This document shows, piece by piece, positions 37,559 through 52,100 of a DNA stretch of 64,000 nt. A model generated the notes under the pieces. That model saw only the letters and a list, made by a program, of their open reading frames with translations. It made no database searches and was not told the DNA's origin. Source of the stretch: Apostichopus japonicus (taxonomy: Eukaryota; Echinodermata; Holothuroidea; Aspidochirotida; Stichopodidae); NCBI RefSeq assembly GCF_037975245.1, contig NC_092563.1, positions 17,659,594 through 17,723,593 of the forward strand. The letters run 5' to 3'. Within the stretch, counting starts at the first letter, position 1. Every line of letters starts with the position of its first letter. Both the position numbers and the translations under genes were made by a program.

Positions 37559-37685
37559 CATAAAATGTACTGCAGGATGGTAAGGGCCCAAGTAAAATGT
37601 ACTGCAATATGACAGTTTGAATTAATTCATCAGTTGTGAACAAAGTTTTGAGCGTGGAGAGTAACTAGAGCATTTACAATTAATT

Positions 37686-37824
37686 GTATGTATGTATGTA
37701 TTTCAGATCCTCCTGCAAGCAGGAACTCGCGAAGAAGCCTCATTGGCTTATCAAAGCCGCTAGCTGACAGAAGTCATTCTCTTAGATTCATATTTAACGC
37801 TCATGATTATGAATTGTCAACAAC
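37686..37824 (-). mobile_element. tRNA-derived SINE, copy 2 (5'-truncated, just upstream of the DGAT1 start)
   Basis: On the minus strand it contains the SINE body from TTGTTGACAATTCATAATCA to the GAGGCTTCTTCGCGAGTTCC and GCAGGAGGATCTGAAATAC motifs and a (CATA)n tail. The tRNA-like A and B boxes are missing, as expected for 5' truncation. It ends only about 30 bp before the DGAT1 ATG. Confidence 0.8.
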
Positions 37825-37854
37825 AATATTAATAACATTTTCTTGTAGATTAAG

Positions 37855-40072
37855 ATGGCAGGAAGACAGGATGGATCTACCAATGAGCAAACTCTGCATC
37901 AGCGTAAACCAAGTCAGGGCAAAGGAAATGACAATCAGGCTAAGGTCACAGGTCAGGGTGACAGTCAGGTGACAGCTGAAGATGAAGTTCTATCAGAAAA
38001 GAAAAATTATGGCACTGAAGCTGATATGAAGTAAGGCTATGAGAGTGGCAGTACTTGGTTTCTTGATTTTAAGAAACATCCGACGATCAAGAAATTATAT
38101 ACTCCGCTAGAGTTGACCAAATCTGCTTATTTAAGCAAACATGAACAGTGCTCTTTTATAACTTTCCTGCGTTGAAAGGCTTTCCAATGTTTCTTTGGAG
38201 TAAGAGTTCCTCCCTCCATGAAAGCCCGTCTAATAGAATGTAAAAATTGCTGATTTATTTCGTTATTCGCACTAAATCCAGAAAGTAGTGCAGTTTATTT
38301 ATAAATGCATTAAAAGCTGGTTGCAAACGTTTAAGGGACCAATTGCTGATTGGTGGCTTTTAATAGGCAATAAACACTGTTAGCTTATCAAATCTGTTTC
38401 AATTGACAACTTTGTAATGTTTGGAAACAATTCTCATTCTGCTCTGAACTTGAGAGAGGTAAAATGGTGATCAAATTTGGTGAATTATGGGATATATGTC
38501 ATCGAGAGTGGCTCTTACCTACTCACAGTTAACATTATGTGTATTTTAACATTTTTTTTAGTTTTTTATGCAAGTTGTATAATATACAGTACACATGCTT
38601 TATTGTAAATGTTTTATAATTTACTATCAGCTTTTTTTAAACTTCTGCAGGGTTCATACAGCTCAAGACTCTCTGCTTAGCAATGCAAGTGGCTTCAACA
38701 ACTATAGAGGCTTTTTGAATCTTTGTATTGTTCTGCTGGTAAGACAATTACTTCTTTGTTCAATTGGTGGGATTGGTTGGATAAGCAAAATGTATGTATG
38801 TATGTACTGTATGTATTTTAGATCCTCCTGCAAGCAGGAACTCGCGAAGAAGTCATCAGTGGCTTATCAAAGCCGCAAGCTGACCGTAGTCAGTCCCTTA
38901 GATTCACAATTTAACGTCCATGATTATGAATTGTCAACAACTCTGTAACTGGACGACATACATTAATCTTGGAGTAGCTCAAACTCAGGACCTTATGATT
39001 GAAAGGCACTGGTGTTAACCACTGAGCTAACATTCCAAAATCAATTAATTTATAAAAGAATTATTAAATAATGGGAGTCAGTCAATTTGTAAGTGCTCCC
39101 ATCATTGCACTGATCATTGTAACAAATTTCAAAATAAAAAAAATGTGATGTGTTAAATAACTAAAAAGTACTTATCAGAGAATAATTTAGTGTTCAAATT
39201 TTGCACAGCAATTTGTCTTACATCATTTGGTAAACTTTCTTAAGAAAGGAATCTTTTGAATGATCAATGAATTTTACTTTGCAAAGTAATTTGTTGGACC
39301 TGTTGCTGTAAATTTCTCACATGCTACATGTCTGTGAACTAATAGCCTTTTTTGCCTTTGCTCAAATAGGCAATGTCCAGTGGTCGTCTTGTCCTGGAAA
39401 ACTTATTGAAGTAAGTGTTTGTTTTCTTTCTTGGTTTAATATTGAGCAATGCTAGTTGAGTTCATCCATCTTCTCCTTTTTTTGTTAAATGTTCACAAAT
39501 CACAGTTTTTTTTCTGGTCTCAAAGTTTAGTTTCGTTGTTATCGGTTTGTGACACACAAGAATAACTTTATTTGGACTTAAGGTATAGTTTTATGTCAAA
39601 TCAGTGCAAAGTGTGATAAAACTAACTGCAAAATGTCAAACGGATTTGGTTAGAGAATGGTTGGATCTCACCTCAGTGTAGTACCTTTTTGGATTTTGCA
39701 CAAATATGAAGCAATTTTATCACATACATGCATGATCACAGTTAGCGACTTCAATGTGACGATATATATAATTCAATTATATATATATATATTATATATT
39801 AGGAATCGAAAATGATTTTGAGTCAGTTAGCATGATGTTTGATCTCTAGAGTAAGGCAAATATCTCACCAAAACAGAACTAGTATTGTTCACTACAGGTG
39901 ACAAATGCCTACAGTGGAATTACGACCTTCCTTACCGGTTTCGAACCTCTGAACATACAATCAGCATCCATGGCCTAGTGGTTAGAGTATCCACGTATAA
40001 AGGGGGGGGGGGCACGGGTGCGAGTCCCAGTGGAGGCTGGAAGTTCTGGATTTTCCAACTCACTACAATTTC

Positions 40073-40113
<41 letters not shown>

Positions 40114-43100
40114 TATATAGTATGTCCTACATGGGGAATTATATATATGGGGGCTTCATTTTCATTGAGAGTAATTGTGGTCTATATACTTTGTTGACCA
40201 AAAGTTACTGAAAATACTTATCGGTTCCATGCAGAGAATTAATCAGTGCTCAAACAAAGATTGTGTAGCAGTGTTGATGGCTTTGAATTTTGTCACTTGT
40301 AAAACAGTATGGTGCCTGTTAAGAAAAAGGTCCTATATATCTTCATACTTGTTCAGAAATGTGATTTTATTCTGCATAACATTTTGTTGTGCGACTGGAT
40401 AAATTATTCCATTATTCTGTGTACTAAAATCTACTAGACATCTTTTGCTCTTTGTGTTGAAATTTGACCATTTCTGTGTAGCATTCTGCTTTACATACCA
40501 GATTAATGATTCCCATCTTTTGTTTCCCTTTGTTTTAAACCTTAGATATGGTATCTTAGTTGATCCTGTATCGTGGGCATCTGTGCTATGGAATGACCCT
40601 TACAGATGGCCCAATGTTACATTAGCAATATGTAAGTTCACCACCCTTTCTCAAATACTTAAAGAGATTATAAGGGTTGTTTCACCAATTTGGAGTCCAA
40701 CTTTTGACAGCTTTCTCCTCCCCCCTGTTATACTATGTGTCAGTGAGAAATTTTTTGTACGAATTATATTAGCCTACCATTAATTATGTAATAAAAAAGG
40801 CGATTGGAAATATTTTTGAGCATAAAAGATGTTTCATCATAGAATGGGCAACCCTTGTTATTAAATTGCTACATTTTTCAAATTCAGTGGTCAAATACAA
40901 GTGTTAGAAGGACACCAAGAATGTCAGAAAGTTGGACCCTTCATTCATGGTATTTCCCCTCACTATCATTTTTCCCATGCAGTAATTTTTCTGTTATTAA
41001 TTCTGATCCATCATTTTATATACGCTTCTGCCATTAGAGCATTTAGTAACATTTAGAGGCCAAATCTGAGAAGGAAAAGACACTAAATGTCGTTATGTAT
41101 TTTTTTTGTACTTTTTGCAACAAATATGGGAGCATAAACAATTATAAGCTATATAGAGTTATAGTTAATGGAAAAGCTTTCTTGTCAACTCGACTAGATA
41201 TGACTGTTGCAACAAATAAAACAGTCTGGTTTCAGCTTTCATTCAACATCATTGGGTGGGTCTTTAGAAACAAATGGGGGAAATTCTATGTTATTATTTC
41301 ATGTAGTCATCAGGTGAATTATCATACAGATTTAGTACTTATTTCATGCATCTTTTTTTTTCGTTTTCTCACATCCTATAGGTATCAATTACTTCATTCT
41401 ATTTTCCTTTGTTGTCGAGAAATTAACCACCAAGGTAAAATAATTTACGCCTTTTCTTTTCATCTTTGTTTTCACTGTCATAAAAGTCGAAGGATACCTG
41501 AGTGGGGCAATGTTGCTGATAATGCTGTAGTTGAAGTCTCTTTGCTTTAATATACACCCTGGGGGTCACTGTTTCCAATCCAGTCCTTGCCAATAGGATC
41601 TTAGCTATTTCAAAATTCATTTATTATTTGCTAGTCCGGTTTGTGTTCATAATTAACTTTATTGACAAGAAGTCATCGTAGTCATATTTTTGCCAGATTG
41701 CCCACATATTGTTCCATAAATGTAGTTCCTTCTGTGTGTTAGTAATTAACAAAGCAGTTGGATTGTGTAACATGAACATTGTGAATTAAGAAAATTAATT
41801 AACTTTGTGAGTCAATGTTTTTATTCTTTTTCGACAGTTACACCTTTCTGAAAACTTGTTCGATTTTCTCAGCATGGGAAACCTTGTCGTCTTACTCTTG
41901 TTTCCGGTAATTGTCATCACCGTTGTGGAACCTAATCCAGGTAAGAATTGCCATGGTAACCAGACATCAAACACAGGGTTGGCCCTTTTTTCCCAGAGGG
42001 GTGTCTCCTCTCACCCTTTCTGAGCTTGAGAAACAATAGTACAGGAAATGTCTTTACCAGGTTCAACAAACTAACGTTCAAACTTTGTAACTGTTTATTG
42101 CAGCTTTATAGGTTTATATCTCACTGTCACCGTTTACATCCAATTGTTGTGTTGTTTGTTTTTCATTATCATTTCTTTTACTGTATCAAAGGGTAGAAAG
42201 TTGTATGTATTCTTTTCCAAAACTACAAGAAACAAACAACCTTGTTCACCACAAAGAGTGTGTTTATGCTCTCTGTCAAGTTAATCCCTTCCAGCAATAA
42301 TGAAGAAATGAACACATTGTTTTCTTAAATAGTTAAATGTTGTGAAAGGAACTTGGCTGTTAAATTCCAGTGAACGTGAGATGAGTGTACAAAAGGCTTG
42401 AAACTAAGGACAGAAACTGTACGTTGAACTGACTATTCGGAGAATACTAACAGTCTACTGTATATCCCTTGAAATTGCCAGCATTTTACAATGGTCTTAC
42501 GTTCATGCTAACGTTTATTTTTCACCAACGAAGCTTAGTTATAGACTTCCTGCATGATCAAAACTGAACCGATTCTTATTCTTTTTGTAAAGTGAAAGTT
42601 ACAAACAACCCCATCCAGGTCACTTCCTGAATACTAAGATAACAAACTGATACTACAGAACTAGAGTTCTTTGGCAGCATTCCATATGAGAGTTTATTTA
42701 TATCTCTGACTCTATTGGCTATGCCTTATGTAGTAACGGTCCAAAATAGGGTTGTCTATTCCTAAAAAGGAAAGTTTTGGATATTCTACATTGCATCTAT
42801 TTTGTTATGAGAACTGAAAGTAGTGTTATACAAATTGGTTTTTAAAGGTACGGCTTATTTAAAAATGTTGGTTGTTATTCTTTTCATAATCTAGTTGCAC
42901 TGCATTTACACTTTTGTATTGATTGTATTAACAGGATTTGACCTAACAACAATTTCCTAAGGGGAAGCAATGGCTTATATGTGAAATGCATTGTACAAAA
43001 CATTTGGTATAAATTCCGTTTTGAATATTGTGAGTGAGCAAAAATAGTCTGACGCAAACACCCCCTTGACCATAAGTCTAATCAAGATCAAACCTGGTGG

Positions 43101-46100
43101 TTAGGTGCCTGACCGTGTAAACTCCTGCATGATAGGTCAAAGATCAGAAAGGTCAAGAAACCTAAAATTGTTTTTTTTTATCCATTTTCTGTTTATCAAC
43201 ATGTAGGAAAATGGCATTAATCCGCATGATATGTAGAGAATGATGAGACAATATTTAAAAATAATATCAGTTTAGGATTTGGTCAAAGGTCAATTGAGTT
43301 TAATGGTTTAAAATTGGTCTGAATTGTGCGAAAAAGTGAGTCGTGAAATTCTCCTAGATCATAAGTCCAATCAAGTTCAACCTTGGTGGGTAGGTATCTG
43401 ACCATGTTAACTTTTGCATGGGGGATCGATAATGTTGTATGTCAAAGTTCAATGGTCAAGATATCTTAACATTTGGTTTTTAGCCATATTCTGCATGCCA
43501 ACATGTTGAAAAAACTCATTACACCAAACAATATGTAGAGAATGATGACGCACATTTTGTAATAAGACGGATTTAGGGTCAAAGTTCAACTGAGTTCAAA
43601 GTTAAGACTGGTCCAAATTGTGGAAAATGAACACAAAAAAAAAGGAATAATATTCATAGTACAATGCTTTAATATATCTTTCCAATGCTTATAAAAATCT
43701 TGGTACAAACAAACAATAATTAAACTAATTTGATTGATGATGGTTGATTACATTGAGCATCATTATCATTGGGGGTCGACAGCTCAGTTATATTTTGAAA
43801 GTGAGAATACATTGTTCTTCATGCCATATTTGCCCAGGTAATGTTCCCTAACCGACCTTGGACTTCAGGGATGTATGTAGCCCACATGACCATCCCTCTA
43901 CAGTTAGCATAGCAGTAACTGTCAGGGCTGCTTCAGAATGTTTAGCAATATATAATGGATGCTCTGACTCAGTGAGTCTGTTCTTTAATCCAAGTAAATA
44001 AAGCTTGTAAATTACATCTGGTCTGAAGTGTTTTATTGAGAGGATGAGAGAGGATGAGTAAAAACAAGTAATCTAAATAAATCATACAAACACACGTAAT
44101 GGAGGTTTCCTGATCACTTTCTTAAAGATTTCAAAAAGTCTGTGAAATTTGGTCTATTTACTGACCAAATACCCGTGAAATTTGTCATTGCCAGTAGGGA
44201 AAAGAGGTACTGGCATTTTTCTGCCAGATGCCATTCAAGTTTGATAAATCGGTTAATAATCTTTGGTCAAAAAATTATTTTCTCTTCTATTTAATGTACT
44301 TGCTTTTATTTATCAACATATTAGTGCTCTTTTAGTTAGTTGCTGCAATACTTTCTTTTTGTGATCAAAAAGATCACAAGTTGATTTTTTGTTAATATCC
44401 TTTTAAAATTCAAATTTTTAATATCACAATTTGCTTCTGCACTCAAGATGTTTAGAGCAGACTTTTCCTTTTTTAAATCTAAATCTTAAATAAAGCTTTG
44501 AGTGTTGTCTACACTCTTGTCTGTCCTTCTGACTGTCTTCCTTATTCTGTCTGTGTGTACACACATCTGTGAGTTTACTACTTGCCTTGTTATTCTACTT
44601 AAGTTTCATCTACTTAAAGTCCCAATGATAAACACTTTGAAATCATCTCAATGTTTCATTCACACTTTGTTCTCTCGTGTTGTCATTACGGTTCTATTCT
44701 AAGCCACTCTGTTGTATACTTTAATGAATAATTGCTTCTTATTTATAGAAGCCCAAAATAAAATATAAAATATTGTGTAAACTAACCGTGAATGAAGAAA
44801 ATCTTCAGGGACAGTTTGTAAAGCAAAGTTTAGAGGAACATGCATTTGTCACAAATACAATAGTGTTAACATTCTGTCCAAATTTACATTCAACTTTCTT
44901 ACAGTGCATCTTTTTAGATATGTCAGATATTGGCAATTCCAGTTGTCACATTTTAGGAGTGTTAGCTCAGTGGTTAACGCCGATGCCTTTCAATCAAAAG
45001 GTCCCGGGTTCTAGTCCCAGATTAATGTATGTCGTCCAGTTACAGAGTTGTTGACAATTGACAATTCATAATCATGGATGTTAAATGTGAATCTAAGAGA
45101 CTGACTTCGGTCAGCTTGCAGCTTTAATAAGCCAATGAGGCTTCTTCGCGAGTTCCTGCTTGCAGGAGGATATAAAATACATACAAATACATACATACAT
45201 TTTATATAAAATGTGAACTTGAAACAAAACAAAACATGATGTCATAGATGCACACATTGCATATAAAAAGGGTCTTCTTTATTTCTCATGTAAATATTTG
45301 ACAGTCTTAATATCTTACTTTTATTTTTCTCTTACCAGTGGGAGCATGCTTTGCTCTGGGGATGTATGCCATGGCTGCCATGAAGTTATACTCCTACCAC
45401 GTCGTCAATCAGTGGTGTAGACAAGCGATCGGGGAATCGAAGAAGAGGAAAAAAAGTTTAAAGAAGACACCACCGTCGTCTCCAAAGAAAGAAACCAATC
45501 AAAAGACTGACCTGGAGAAACCCAAAGGTAAGGTTAGAGATCAGCTGTGGTTGTTTTTGAAAATAGAAGTTATTCATTTTCTCATTTTCAGACAAACATT
45601 TCAGAGGTGGGTCGTTCTTGTTTTTGACTGTATAGGAGAGTGCGTACTCGTTGAGTGCGTACAGTCCGTACTCGTTTTTATTTTTTTATGTTTTTTGTTG
45701 TTTTTGTTGTTGTACTGTACTGGTACTTTTGGTAATGGATATATGTACTCATAGTCATAATTGGATCAATGTCGGAAATGTAGTATTATGACCCTATAAT
45801 GCAACACTAAAAGCCTGGTCATGCTACAAATATACCATGGGCGATAATGTAAACGAATCTTTTATTTGTTAAAAACATCTTCATCGCAAGTGGTAATTGT
45901 TACGTTTAGCCAAGGGCTGAATTTTGTTTGACATTTGTAGCACATAGCCTGTATTAAACGTCACTAATTGATAACTTGATCTCCCAGGCTGATTCTGAAG
46001 ACCGATTTAAAGAGCGATGGGTCCAAATTGCAGGCTTTGACTGAAAGTAGGCAAATAGGTGGGCAGTAGCAGCTTCTAAAATAGGATATGATGATAAAAG

Positions 46101-49100
46101 TTAGTTTGTATCTTCCAACTTGATTGTGATCATAACAGGGTAGTTTATGGACGGGCCCATTAAACTATGTACTCAATGCATGTTGCACTTGCTAGTTAGG
46201 CCTATATACTATTGTGTGCATTGGGATGTGTTCCACGCTACATTTGTGTTGTGCAGACTTAAATATTTTGGCATAGCTGTGAAGTATGCATCAATTTCAT
46301 AATAATATCTTGCAACACTGCTATAGTTTTTTATATATAGCTATAACATGCTTTACTGCATAATAAACTAGCCTTTAGTATGCATACTTAGAGCTCTGTA
46401 TGCAAATGTTTGTACCCATCCCAAGTGAAATTCTAATTGTACTAATGTTGTTGTACTAAAAGTCTGCTTTTAATACAAACCTTTCTACTTGTATGGTTTG
46501 TATTCTTTGGTAATTTCTCTATTTGTATTTAAGAATTAAACGTGAAATTTACTCTCTTTTTTTCCCCTCTCTCTTCAACTTTCAAGATTCTTCAACTGAA
46601 AATGGAGATGCTCTCCATGTGAGTGAAACAGTACAGCAAGAATACCCACAGAATATTAATTTGAAAGGTAAACTATTCTTTGGGACAATTGTCTGTCTCT
46701 TGAAAGGACGGGTGCAATCTAAAATGCTGTCAGTAAATGTTATCCAAGCTACAAAATTGAGTGCCAGAATATATATTATGTACAGGTGAAATTAATTGTG
46801 GTTATATACCCTAACAAAAATATATTGAATGTGTAAAAGTAAGTTGGCCTGACATTTCGATCCTAGCAGGATCTTCTTCAAAGGCTAAATGACAAGTAAC
46901 AGAAACAGAAGGGACAAAAACACGGACAGAATATAGACAGGTTAATGAGCATGGTGAACACAAAGAGATAGATGTAAGGGATGGAGAGAAGAAAGAAAGA
47001 AACAAATATTGAAAGTACTGTAGAGGATACTTTGAAGTTTATCATAGGCAACTGTTTTAAAGAAACACTTTCCCTTGAATTTGAATATTCTTCTTATAGT
47101 CTCATTGCCAACCCTTGTCATGTCCCTTGCTCTTAAAACTCTTTCAAATTTCAATTCAAATGTAAAATAAAATTAACGTCTTTTTTATGCACTGTCTGTT
47201 TGAAATTCCACAATTATACGAATATAACCAATAATCTGCACCACCAGTTGTTCAAGAGGAAACTTAAAACTGTGTTGTTTTATTTATTTATTGGCCGGCC
47301 TATTTTATTGGTTTGTTATTATATAATAAACGTTTTACTTTCACTGCTGTTAGAAGTGAAGACTTTCTCTAGTAGCTCCAATTTCTAAGTTCATTTTTGC
47401 ACTCTCTCCCTGTTGCTGCAGATATCTACTACTTTATGCTCGCCCCGACTTTGTGCTACGAGCTTAATTTTCCAAGAACGGAGAGAATAAGGAAAAGGTT
47501 TTTAATTCGAAGAATTGTCGAATTGGTGAGTGCTCCGTTCATCCATTCATTTTCTTCTTTGTCAATCCTATTCATGTCTTTACTTTAAAAAAATGGACAA
47601 GGTGTTTGAAAAAATATAAGACAATCTATCATAACAACTCTTTCTCCTTTTTGTGTTCACAGGTATTTTTGCTCCAATTGAGCCTTTGTTTAATACAACA
47701 GGTGAGATCTGGAATTTTTATATATTTTTTATTTTGGTCATAAAATATTTAACAACTGAATACAGTTTACTGTTGCAGATTCCATTTCATTAACGACACT
47801 ATGCAACTAATAGTACACCTGCCGTAAGGCTCACCAGGTTTACTTCATCTCATGTTTGTGGCACAATTTTTTTATAAACGATGCATTGACGAGGCCTTAA
47901 ACATCCAATGCACAGTAATAACATGTGTGTATGCCTTTGTATGTTATATGTTTGCGTGTTGTTGTGTATTTATGTGTGTGTAGGTTCAGATATGTTTGTA
48001 TGTTGCTATATGTCTGTGCAAGGCATTGTGTACGTTTGTGTTGTTCTCATACATTTGTAGGTCATCCTTATTTATTGTTTTGTTTTTTTTAATTCAGAAA
48101 TGTACTTGACATGCGCATGATGTGTATATAAAGTGTCTCATTGCTTTATTCTTTGACTTCACAGTGGATCGTACCACTAGTCTACAATGCCATGAAACCA
48201 TTTTCGGTGAGTTTTTTTTTTTCCTTCTTTTTCTTATTTTGCCTTTATATGGTTTTTGCCATTTTTGGAGTATAAAAATGATGGCGTGTATCCTAAGAAA
48301 TGTTCTTTGCACTTTCATTGATGTCAGAGCATGCTTATGTACAGATGTCTTATCACCAGAGGATGATGGGATGGGGGTGGGGGAGGGAGAGAGGGGGTCA
48401 GGAAGAGGTCAAAGCAGGTATTGTGTGAGGGTGAATTTCCCCTCTCCAACCCATCACTCAGGTGTATAACAATAAACAATGATATAATGAAAACATCGGT
48501 GTAGCTCTCGAAATTTCAGTGTGTTTATTCTCAGAATTTCATTTACATCACATTGAATATACTAGATTAACTATTTACTTTCTGTTTTCAAATGTTTCTT
48601 TTGGAATGAAATTGAGTGATTTTATTTTTTATTTCAATAGGAAATGGATGTGACTAGAATGGTGGAAAGGATACTTAAACTTGCCGTAAGCGTTTTCTTC
48701 CAGTTTTCACTCAAATTAAAATTTCCTACTTGAAATTCACCATTCATTGCCTATTGTCATGTTGTTTCAAGGGGAAACGTCAAACAAGTAAAATCAATGT
48801 GATCAGAGTTTATGGGAACGATTTCTCAGGTACCATCGAAAGCTTTTATAACCCCTAGAAGCTGTAACAGATAGTTTATAATTTCATATTTTACCTAGAT
48901 GCTTAATTTACCGCAAGTTTTCCCTCTGCTGTCTTCATTGTTTTTGTTTGTCGTGATTATCACTTTTATAGATATGGCTTGTTGATGAGGGCTACAGTGG
49001 TTTTGAAATTTTATTGATGCTTTTTTCTTCTACCGACCCGCCCACCCAGCACTAAACTGTCCTCTTCCTACAGCAGAAAGACAATAAATAAAAGTGCAAT

Positions 49101-52100
49101 TAAGTTCCTCTCAGAAAAATAATATGAATGGATTTACTAACTTTCCCCCCCATAGTGAACAAACTGACGACTAAAACTGTCATAATTTGATAGCATATTT
49201 GTCAAAGTTAATTTCATTCCATTTTTTCTCCTCTCTTTCACAGGTTCCAAATCATTTTATCTGGCTTTGCTTCTTTTACTTTTTCTTCCATTCTTATCTT
49301 AACATTTTGGGCGAAATTTTGAGGTTTGCCGACCGAGAATTCTACAGAGATTGGTGGTGAGTCGACAAAATTTCATCATCTGCATTTTATTACTATCACT
49401 TTCAAGTGATTCATTGATCTTGATATCAGTTCCTGGGCTGAGGGTAATATCAATTAACCTGATTAAAATGGCTGTATTGGATATGCGCACAATCTCAAAT
49501 CAATCTTAAAGGTCAATACAAAGCCATGTAATACTATAATTGGAAATAAATAAAATGCAAGAAATAATGGAAGCAGAACAAAACAGAGCGATAAAACTTA
49601 TCATCTGCCTGGGATATTACCTGGAAGGCAGTTACTTTATGACATTAACACATGTGCACCTGGCTCATTACTTTTACATCAAATTCTATTGGCCTATTTG
49701 AAATTACTCTTGACATGATTTAGGCCAGGTGGCATAAGCTGCCCTCTGTCTTTGAAGTCTGTGGCTGTTTTCTCATGGTTTTCTATAGGTAGTGTGAGTC
49801 ATATTCTGAACATAGCTAAGGAATGTTTCATGCTCTGTTTATGAACATTTTTACCATGTCTTGTAGGAATTCAGAAACAGTCGGTTATTTCTGGAGGAAT
49901 TGGAACATACCAGTCCACAAGTGGGCAAGAAGGTAAGATTAGGCGTTTAAGTAAACACATTTTCCAAGAATTGCAGTAAAGAATCTCATGAGATTGTAAT
50001 TTGTACTGTGTTCATGAAATAATATGATAGCTGTAATTTCCAATAGCTTTAGTAGAATCACAGATCTTTCCTGTCAACTTAAGCCCTTGCCCATTCAAAC
50101 TGAAAAAAAGTTGCACTTTTCTTGGCTAAATCTATGGACGTATAATGTGAATTAAGCTGTCATTTTCCGTTATTAGCTCCTCACATCACCATCGATCATC
50201 ACCTGGTTACATTTGTGTTGTCCAATTTCATCCTACTGCTCAAGAAGCCACGTAATATTTTATTTGCTAAGTGGGTGCAAGTGTCCCCCCCCTCCCCTCC
50301 CTCCACCATCCCTCCACCATCTTTTGTTCCCTTGCTAAAAATTTGGAAAGATTGCACTTCTTGAGTTTTTAATTATTGCACCTGTTCGGCCAACTCAGTT
50401 TATTACTTTACATCCTTCAGTGTGTGTTTTACAAAGCAAGTGTGTGGATAATTTACTGTCCATTCCCAAATGGGTCGTACCACCAGGCTTGATGTACATC
50501 AGTGGTATACCATCTATGTATAACTGGCAATACTATTCAATAATATCATTTATTCTGTAACATCTTTTCGTTTGTTAAATATTTGCCGGGGAATTTTTAA
50601 CGACATTCCAGACATCATTGTATAGCCAGTGTACAATCATAGCAGTACAATCAATATTCTAACAAAGTATTTTGACCATCTTCCTCCTTTGACAGGCATG
50701 TCTACAAACCAATGAGAAGGAAAGGCTATACAGCCTATTCTGGTCAAGTGGCTGTATTTATCATGTCGGCTATTTTCCATGAGGTAGGCAAAGGAAAAAA
50801 TTACTCAAATGATTTCTATTCAGTCAGCAGTTTGACGTTATAGCTGCTCCAGTTGCATTTGCATAATTCCTCTTTAATGTAGAATTTTAATTATTTTAAG
50901 TAAATGATGAGTTTAAGAAAATTAATATCAATTGCAATTACCATCCACCTTGAAGCCTGCCACCTGATGCACCCCCCCCCCCCCTCCCCCATCCGAAAAA
51001 CTCATGTATGACTCTCCTTCAATTGCTTGAATTTCTTCCTCCCTGAATCCACTCCTCCTTGAATCCGCTCCTTGAGTTCCCTCCTCCCTCTCTTCCCTGA
51101 TTTACATCCTCTCTGACTCCTCGCAGATTCCTGATATTCATCCTCTTCCTTGAATTTCCACATTGCTATTTCCCATCTACCTGGACTTTTCCTTCTTCTA
51201 CTTACTCTGTAAGTTCCCAGCTGGTAGTAGATATGCTTCACCACATCTATCTTCATGTTTTTTCTTTTCAGTATCTTGTCAGTGTTCCCTTACACATGTT
51301 CAAGTTGTGGGCTTTCATGGGAATGATCATGCAGGTAAGGCTTATAGGTTATCTGTTATGATTTTCTGCAAGAGCTAACTTCCTTACTTTGCTGTCAACC
51401 AAGTAGTAGATTGGTGAATGGGCATTACAGAATCACACATCAGTGACCAGTTTAGAAATTGCTTTTGGCACAATAGAAAAGTCCTTAAAAACTCTCTAAA
51501 TTCATTTGTTTTTCAATGTCTTGCCAACTGAGCTATGCAGCTCACTAGAAATGTCAGTCAACTTTAGTTTGTTTACTCTTCTAAATATGATTTTACTTTG
51601 TTGACTTGAAAGTATGAACTGTGAGTTTTAGTTTATCATTTTCTTCCCAAAAGTTAAACAATTTTTGGATTCTTGATAGAATCAACATATCATGCTAGTG
51701 GTTTTTTTCTTCACTTGACTGGAGAAAGATTATATATATATATATTTTTATATTTTTATTTTTTATCTTACATATTTGATGATCATTCCATCAAGAGTCC
51801 AAACAATGTACAATTCATAAAAACATACATTATGATCATTAGTCAATATTATCAACAACAACAACAACAAATAAATCATTAAACTTCAAATAAAGATTTC
51901 CAGTTATGCCTTCTGATATCAAAAGCTGACAAATAGTTTTATACATAAACTTTTATTTTGGGAATGCGGCTTCACCCAGAAACAATGGAGGGATTTTCAA
52001 AACTGGATTCAAATCAAATTGAATATCATTATTGCAGTTAGTAAAGAGCTTGTTCTGTCTGGAAATTATTTGTACAAAGACTATGTGTTTAATAACATCC

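Noticed and set aside
41095-41550. 151-codon plus-strand open frame in DGAT1
   Set aside because: It covers the true exon 41382-41434 but in a different frame. The spliced frame [13 protein letters not shown] matches DGAT1 and this one matches nothing.
44956-45030. Functional tRNA gene
   Set aside because: The A and B boxes are present, but there is no full cloverleaf, and the sequence continues into a repeated body and tail, as in a SINE.
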